64,000 nt of DNA from Angiostrongylus vasorum (taxonomy: Eukaryota > Nematoda > Chromadorea > Rhabditida > Metastrongylidae): assembly GCA_018806985.1 (NCBI GenBank), contig JADANN010000060.1:185001-249000 (forward strand), written 5' to 3'. This document shows positions 58,313 to 64,000 of this stretch, piece after piece (positions within the stretch are counted from its first letter, which is position 1; each line of letters starts with the position of its first letter). Below the pieces are notes generated by a model. That model worked only from the letters and a program-made list of their open reading frames with translations. It did no database searches and had not been told where the DNA came from. The position numbers and the translations under genes are program-made.

Positions 58313-60763
58313 ATGAGCACCCCTACGATTCAGAATCGCCTTTATGATCTACTTCATTTTGTTTTTCCGGGAAATTGCTTCGAAGAGTTGATTATTAACT
58401 TTAACATATTTCATCGTGAGTCTTATAACATCTTTTTTTATTGGTCTACTGTTACAAGTTTTACTGTTGTAATTCATCTTCCCTTTGTTTAGCAACATGT
58501 CCACAAATAGTGTTAAGTCGTGTGCTTGGAATCGGCATCACATTCGCCTCAGCGATTCTCTTCGTACCGCAGATTCTTAAGATATTCAATGCAAAAAACG
58601 CTAAGGGAATTTCAATCATTTCGCAACTTCTCGCATTTATGGCAGCCGCAGGGACTGCTTCATACAGTTTCAATCAGGGTTTTGTTTTCAGTCAATATGG
58701 CGACTCATTCTTCATAGCTCTTCAACTGATGATCATTGTTATGCAAATATTGTACTATTCGGACTCTAGTGCATATGCTTTTGCGTTTTTTGCTTTCTGG
58801 TTAGTCTTTTTCCTTAGGCGGTTGTACATCATGTTATGTATATTTGTCCTTCAATTCAAAGATGCCTCTCAACGGTTTACGGCCTCATCGTGGCTGGAAG
58901 GTGTTCCTGGGTGTTCGGTGGGGGAGGGGGTTGATCCCCAAAGCAGGGTCCTCTAAGCTGAGAAGGAATCCAGCGTTTCCACCAAGAACGCCAGCCAAGA
59001 GTAAACCATTACCAGGACTCACTAGCGTCCTGATATCAAACTAGTCGCATGATGGCACATCTTCCTTCTGGTCCATAAGTGAGGGGACTGCTTGTGGTGA
59101 TGATGACCTGCAGTAGACTTTGGCCAGGCTGATCTGGGGACTCCAGGGAACCACAATGGTTAGACCAGCAAAACTCCGAAGAAATGGGAATTATGCTAGA
59201 GCCCGCACAACTAGTAAAGACGGGCTGTCCAAGTATCCAAGTAAGTAATCCAAAGATAAGTGTGTGCTTGTATTATTAATGTTGTTAAACGATAGCTCTT
59301 GAACTTTTCTCAATTCTAGTGCAACTTTACTTTCTTGTAAAGGTTATTTACTTCTTGAAATAATTTTCAGTCGCCTTCTATTCAACCAAAAGGTGTAATT
59401 TTAGCTGGGCTTCCGTTTTCGCCGTGATTGGAAACTACGTTCCAACACAAATCCTCACTGCACTGCAAGCGTTGGCCATTCCGGTTGTAGTAACATCTAA
59501 AGTTAGTGTTTTCTTGTATTTGCATATTTAAAGCCATCTTTTTCTCATTTCATACCATCATTTCCTTGCCTGAATTCTTCTGCATTTTCCATGTTCGGCC
59601 CTGTTTAAATATCTTATATGGCTGGAAAATTGGCTTATGGTAGAAGTAAAGCGATAAAACTCTCGGCATTTATCTGTCCCTGAGGGATGCGCCATGCATT
59701 CGATTTCTTTGGGTATTGTCAGAGGGGACTGAATGCATGAATAGCCTAACAATGACTCGCGGTGGCCGATCGATGTATCGAGCCAGTGTTGCTATCCTTC
59801 CGGACAAGTTGGGTACCATTTTCGACTCCGGAGGGATGGGGGGCTTGGTGGGCCTGAAATGCTGGGAGCGACCCCATATGTATTGCAGGGCGCCTAGTAC
59901 TACGCCACACGCGCCGCTAGTCATAAGTAATTTTATGTACAATTTCCATTTATTTTCAACAGTATTCCTCTAATGGTTTATTGCTATTCGCCGTGTCAAC
60001 GATGTGTTTCTAGATGTTGAAATGCGAAAAAAATTGGTGGATTTCTTTCTCAGTCGAGTCATGTATGTTGAAGAAAAAGCTTGAGTTTTTCATTCAGTAG
60101 CTCAGCCAAAAGTGACTGAACCTAAGCTAATTTGGAAGAAACCCTTGTCGAAAAACGGCAAACTTTCGTTTCGATTGTGTGGAAGCGGCATATCTTTTCC
60201 GCTGTGGCGATAGTTTAGAATTCCACTGAACATCAATCTTCAAGATCCGAAAGACAACCGAAAATTTTACAATAGGGGTCGCTGATGCCATGCTAATGTA
60301 CTTGGGATATCAGACGTTATGTGAAGCTTTTCAGGCTAATGAAGTTCGGAATTCTTTGTTGTTTCTTTAGTTCATCCAGTTTGTTTCATATCTATTGTTG
60401 GCGCAGTGGTCGGAGGCGCCCTGCAACACACACGGGAATCGATCCCCGCGCCCATGGCCCACAAAGCCTTCCATCTATCCGGGGTCGGAAAATTGGTACC
60501 AGACTTGTCTGGGAGGATAGCAGCACTAGCTCGATACATAGGTAGGCCACCGCGAGTCATTGTAAAGGCCGGATATGCACTCAATCACCTCCAACGATGC
60601 TTGATGAAGTTGAATGCATGGCGCACCCCTCAGTGATAGATCAACGTCGAGAGCTTTAGAGCTTTTTTTATCTATTGTTTCCAGTCGATTCAAATTTTGC
60701 AAAACCACAAGGATCGAAGCACAGGTCAATTATCACTCGTTTCGGCCTCGTTGCAATTGGCAG
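58313..60763 (+). CDS. MPDU1-like PQ-loop membrane protein, 5' exons 1-4 (incomplete at 3' end)
   Basis: MPDU1 is an ER multi-pass protein needed for use of dolichol-phosphate-mannose/glucose in N-glycan and GPI synthesis. Exons: 58313-58415, 58493-58799, 59405-59501, 60685-60763; then phase 1 into an exon not found. Exon 1 gives MSTPTIQNRLYDLL and GNCFEELIINFNIFH, aligning with LLPEKCYDQLFVQWDLLH of human MPDU1. Exon 2 carries the PQ-loop: SRVLGIGITFASAILFVPQI then LKIFNAKNAKGISIISQ, matching [20 protein letters not shown]. Exon 3 is WASVFAVIGNYVPTQILTAL and exon 4 IQILQNHKDRSTGQLSLVSA (human TNYHNGHTGQLSAITV). The conserved SLARIFTSIQETGD segment and last helices are not recognised before 64,000. 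Introns hold C, A, A and C, C repeats. Only the PQ-loop context might suggest a SWEET protein, but exon order and sequence fit MPDU1. Confidence 0.88.
58861..59246 (+). repeat. Element C in MPDU1-like intron 2
   Basis: Sense strand copy: CTCTCAACGGTTTACGGCCT start, CGCACAACTAGTAAAGACGG, tail CCAAGTATCCAAGTAAGT. Flanks AATTCAAAGAT (58853) and AATCCAAAGAT (59247) look like an aged target duplication. Confidence 0.8.
59645..59918 (-). repeat. SINE A, full length, in an MPDU1-like intron
   Basis: AACTCTCGGCATTTATCTG at the tail end, ATGACTCGCGGTGGCCGATC, TACTACGCCACACGCG head. Intron 3, opposite strand to the gene. Confidence 0.8.
60396..60668 (+). repeat. SINE A, full length, next to the exon 4 acceptor
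   Basis: A-box TTGGCGCAGTGG, B-box AATCGATCCCC, core AAATTGGTACCAGACTTGTC, end CAACGTCGAGAGCTTTAGAG. Only about 16 bases separate it from exon 4 of the MPDU1-like gene (60685). Confidence 0.85.
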
Positions 60764-60850
60764 GTGAGTTTTGTTGTGGAGCAGATTTTCATTTTATCGT
60801 TGCTGTTACCATATTTCTGTTTCCTTTCTATTCCCAGTTTACTTACTTTG

Positions 60851-61236
60851 GTGTATATTACTTGTATGGCCCGTTCTCACTGGTTGTGCGGGTCCCAGCA
60901 TAATCTTCGTTTTTCCGAGTTTTTCTGGTTTTGTCATTGTGGTTCCCTGGAGTCCCGAGGTCAAGAATTCTAAAATCTGTCCCAGGTCGTCACCACCTTA
61001 GGCGGTTGCCACTCTTGTGGATCAGAGCGAGATTTACCACTATTTGACTAGTCTGGTACCAGGACAGTGACGGATCCTGGTATTGGTTTTGCTTTTGGCT
61101 GGGCTTCCTGATGGAAATCCTGGGTTCACTCGCAACTTCGGAGACCAGGCCAGGGAGAGTAATCCCCGCTGTACATCGCCGCCCGACACCCAGAAGCACC
61201 TCCCAGACACAATGAGGCGGTAAACCGTTGGGAGGG
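60851..61236 (-). repeat. Element C downstream of MPDU1-like exon 4
   Basis: Same order of blocks; flanked by TTACTTTG at 60843-60850 and 61237-61244. Confidence 0.8.
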
Positions 61237-61929
61237 TTACTTTGCTCATAATTCACTTTGATAGCATATTCTGTACTACTGAGTTCGATTCATAATGGAA
61301 TGCTTTATTGTTGGGATTAATGTGATTTGCTGTGTTATGGTTATGACAGGGATTCTAACATATCATTTTCGTGTTGTTAGGCATTTTATTAACTGCATGA
61401 GTAAAACCTACTCTTGTGCTTTCTGCAGCTTTAGTATCCTCTTGTCCCTTTCTGTAAAGAACATTTGTCTAGCGGAACATTTATTTATAGAATTGGACTG
61501 TTTTTTTTCCGTCATGAGCCATCCGAATTCCATATAATACGCATAGATATCACATTTTTTCGTGCATTGAATTCATGAATTAGAAGTCTTAATCTGTGTC
61601 CTTATAGGGGGGACAAAATCGGTGACGAATGCTTTCTGCAAGTTATCATTCATAGGCTTGATGTCTTCAGTTTTCTTGTTTTCGCCACATGTAATTTGGG
61701 GCACCCTTTGTCTTCGATTTGCTACACAGGTCGTAGTTCACTATTCTCGCTGTCATTTGCATGATACGAAATATTTCTAGCATTACGATAGCGTGTTCAA
61801 AAAATACCGCGTACGTGTTTTCCGTTTTTTACAAACTCCACGATGGTTTTTGATGCGCTGCAAACCATTCTTATCCTCATGTTTATTTCTAGAACTAAGT
61901 GATTCGTGATTCTAATTTTTTAAGTTTAG

Positions 61930-62318
61930 AACTTACTTGGACACTTGGATGGCCCGTATTCACTGGTTGTGCGGGCCGCTGCATAATCTCCACCATTTCG
62001 AAGTGCTCCTGGCTTAGCCATTGTGGTTCCCTGAGTCCCGAAGTGAGCCTAGCCAGAGTCTGTCTCGGGTCGTCACCACCACAGGCAGTCGCCGCCTTTG
62101 TGGATCAGAGGGAGATTTGCCACCATGCGACTAGTTTGATGCCAGGACGTTGGTGGATCCTGATATTGGTTTTTTTTGAAGTGGGCTTCCTTGTGGGAAC
62201 TCCGGACTCCTTCTCAGCTTGGGAGGCTCTGCTACGGTGATTAATCCCCCGCTCTACATAACAGCCCAACACCCAGAAACACATCCCTGGCACGATAAGG
62301 TGGTAAACCGTTGAGAGG
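61930..62318 (-). repeat. Element C, last copy
   Basis: GACACTTGGATGGCCCG tail end, GTGGATCAGAGGGAGATTTG, GGTGGTAAACCGTTGAGAGG. Confidence 0.8.
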
Positions 62319-62319
62319 T

Positions 62320-63645
62320 TTAATACCAGTATCAAAAGACCAGGACATCACAAAGAATGAGCAACTGAGCAGTAGCCTTATTGCGAGGAGAGGCCGGGGT
62401 GACGGTGATTATGTGGTTTACCCAGGACAAAGAGTCGTATTCATGTATGATTAAAGGAAGAAATCAAATGCTTGACGCTTGGTCTCTGTGGTGTCCATGT
62501 GCATCAATATGGCGACTCTAAAACCGGATGCATCTCAACTGAATAAAATTTGTATCATAAAATCCACAATGGAACTTTCGATGCTAGAGTGCATTCATTT
62601 TAAGTCAACATCGTCGCTAAATCTAGATCCAGATTTTTGTCATCTTGTTGTGAGCCTGTGGTTTAAACGGCATCTTCGTACCTGACTTTCCCATCTGTCG
62701 CATTGGAGGCTTTTTTGGGCAACAGAATGGAGCATGTAGTTCTGTTGTTTAAATTCTTTTTTTGAATACATGTGTTTCTGTGCTGATATGTATACCGGCA
62801 CAATCTGCATATATGGAAAGGCCGTTCATGGTTGTGTTTATGGATATGGAAGGGTATGAGACAATGCGATAAAACAGATGGGCAATTTATTCACCTCAAT
62901 TCACTTTGCCCGGATACAATTAAATAGCACCTTTTTGGCCTCAGCCTACCCATTTTCCATCATCCGAAAACGTGTGACGTGCCCTTATGGCCAATTATCT
63001 CAAGATACTTAACATAACGGAGATCTATGTCCAACCAGAATGCGAAGAATACGAAATATGTGATGTAGAAGACCTACTCAAAGTTGACCCTTTTCCAGTA
63101 CGAAATCATTGAATTTTCTACAGAGAAGGAACTCTGGTTCTGGATTTTTTTCTCTGATGTTCGAGTTAATATTCGACGTCGTTATACATATTAACATATT
63201 GGCGATGCACGACATTTAGCTCTCGAGTCGCTTGGAACAAGACCTAGTTTTCAGCCTTTATAGACTTGTTAGTTTTCAATTTTTTTTGACAATAAACAAT
63301 AATTGTTCGTTAACTAGGGCACCGTAGAGGTTGTGAACATGACAGGATTGTAGCAGACACTTTGCTCTGTGGTTTTATGGGTACGAATGGTATGTATGCT
63401 GCTACTATATTTACTATGTGTTACTATGATCCATCATGCAGGCACATTGCTAGCCGCATTTACAAGGGTTTGCAACTTAAGTTTATGCTGGTATTTTTTA
63501 TTTCCGCATATACCACACAATAACCCGTGATTAGAGCGCAATGTACTTTTTACAAAAAACATGTTTCGTAAATCATTAAGTGTGGAGAATGGGCTTTCTG
63601 GTCTGAATTCTTCTACACTGATTTGCTTTCGATTGGCTATCGAAT

Positions 63646-63702
<57 letters not shown>

Positions 63703-64000
63703 GTCGTAGAAAAGCTCTGTAAGTCACTGAACTAAAAATGGACACTATAGGTCCAAATCGTTTAATAGCACCGACACTTTTGGACGTTTAGGTTCAAATT
63801 GTCGCGAATATGTTAACTATGCATTGAAAGTTACAATTAACATTTGCTTTTTTGCATAACATTGCCTAAAAAACGAAATGATTGCTGACAACTAAAGTAC
63901 CTTTAAGATGGCCATCATATCAACGATAGTTCACTAAAAGAGTCATCGTAACTGTTCTGACTTGCTTGATAGATGAGCTGTTCAAGATCTACATGGCGTT
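62320..64000. other. Window end, probable MPDU1-like intron
   Basis: No exon encoding the last MPDU1 helices was found. Apart from a TA microsatellite the sequence is plain AT-rich DNA. Confidence 0.4.
63648..63699. repeat. (TA)n microsatellite
   Basis: About 26 uninterrupted TA units. Confidence 0.95.

Noticed and set aside
58313..58799. SWEET sugar transporter
   Set aside because: The PQ-loop is shared, but the N-terminal segment and exons 3-4 match MPDU1, not SWEET.

Overview
This is 64 kb of an AT-rich, intron-rich animal genome. Short introns with GTAAGT/TTTCAG-type splice sites, splice acceptors placed just upstream of start codons (as used for spliced-leader trans-splicing), and three proteins that match nematode/metazoan families all point to a nematode. 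The RTE-type and Penelope-type retroelement relics and the tRNA-headed SINEs look like those of strongylid (hookworm-like, clade V) worms; that placement is inference. There are no bacterial, CRISPR or rRNA features.

Three host genes can be built exon by exon. (1) 14,585-19,138, minus strand: a Zic-family C2H2 zinc-finger transcription factor (ref-2-like), nine exons in the model, with a 2-base frameshift in zinc finger 4-5 that sits in homopolymers. (2) 49,456-55,530, plus strand: a TBC + TLDc protein orthologous to TBC1D24/Skywalker, 14 exons in the model, 603 aa, all splice phases consistent. (3) 58,313-60,763 and probably beyond, plus strand: the 5' two-thirds of an MPDU1-like PQ-loop protein of the dolichol-linked sugar pathway; its last exons are not recognised before the window ends. 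A fourth locus, 38,365-40,513 minus, is a dead copy of the WD40 dynein regulator lis-1, with two TGG-to-TAG stops and a frameshift, and with RTE and SINE insertions between its exon remnants.

The space between genes is a graveyard of mobile elements. I can separate: (A) a tRNA-headed SINE of about 265 bp with a TTTATCC-type tail, about 12 good copies; (B) a tRNA-headed repeat arranged in units of about 300 bp, several as tandem dimers and one as a 250-bp inverted repeat; (C) a roughly 470-bp non-autonomous element whose 3' end is copied from an RTE retrotransposon, five copies, one with a clear 14-bp target duplication; (D) a second tRNA-headed SINE sharing a central core with A; RTE LINE C-terminal fragments; and four or five Penelope-like (PLE) GIY-YIG endonuclease relics. 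In four of the PLE relics the endonuclease remnant is followed, 100-300 bp downstream on the same strand, by a short hammerhead-ribozyme-like core (CTGANGA - hairpin - GAAA) with a conserved AACAACCTCGTG-like terminus. Further copies of that motif are scattered through the window.

Region by region: 0-14.5 kb is gene-poor, with old SINE copies and one orphan coding-like exon; 14.5-19.2 kb is ref-2; 19.2-49.4 kb is a repeat-rich intergenic block holding the PLE, RTE, SINE and lis-1 relics; 49.4-55.5 kb is the TBC1D24 gene, whose introns carry B, C and A elements; 55.5-58.3 kb is a PLE/hammerhead cluster; 58.3-64 kb is the MPDU1-like gene, with A and C elements in nearly every intron. The three genes have unrelated jobs and show no operon spacing.
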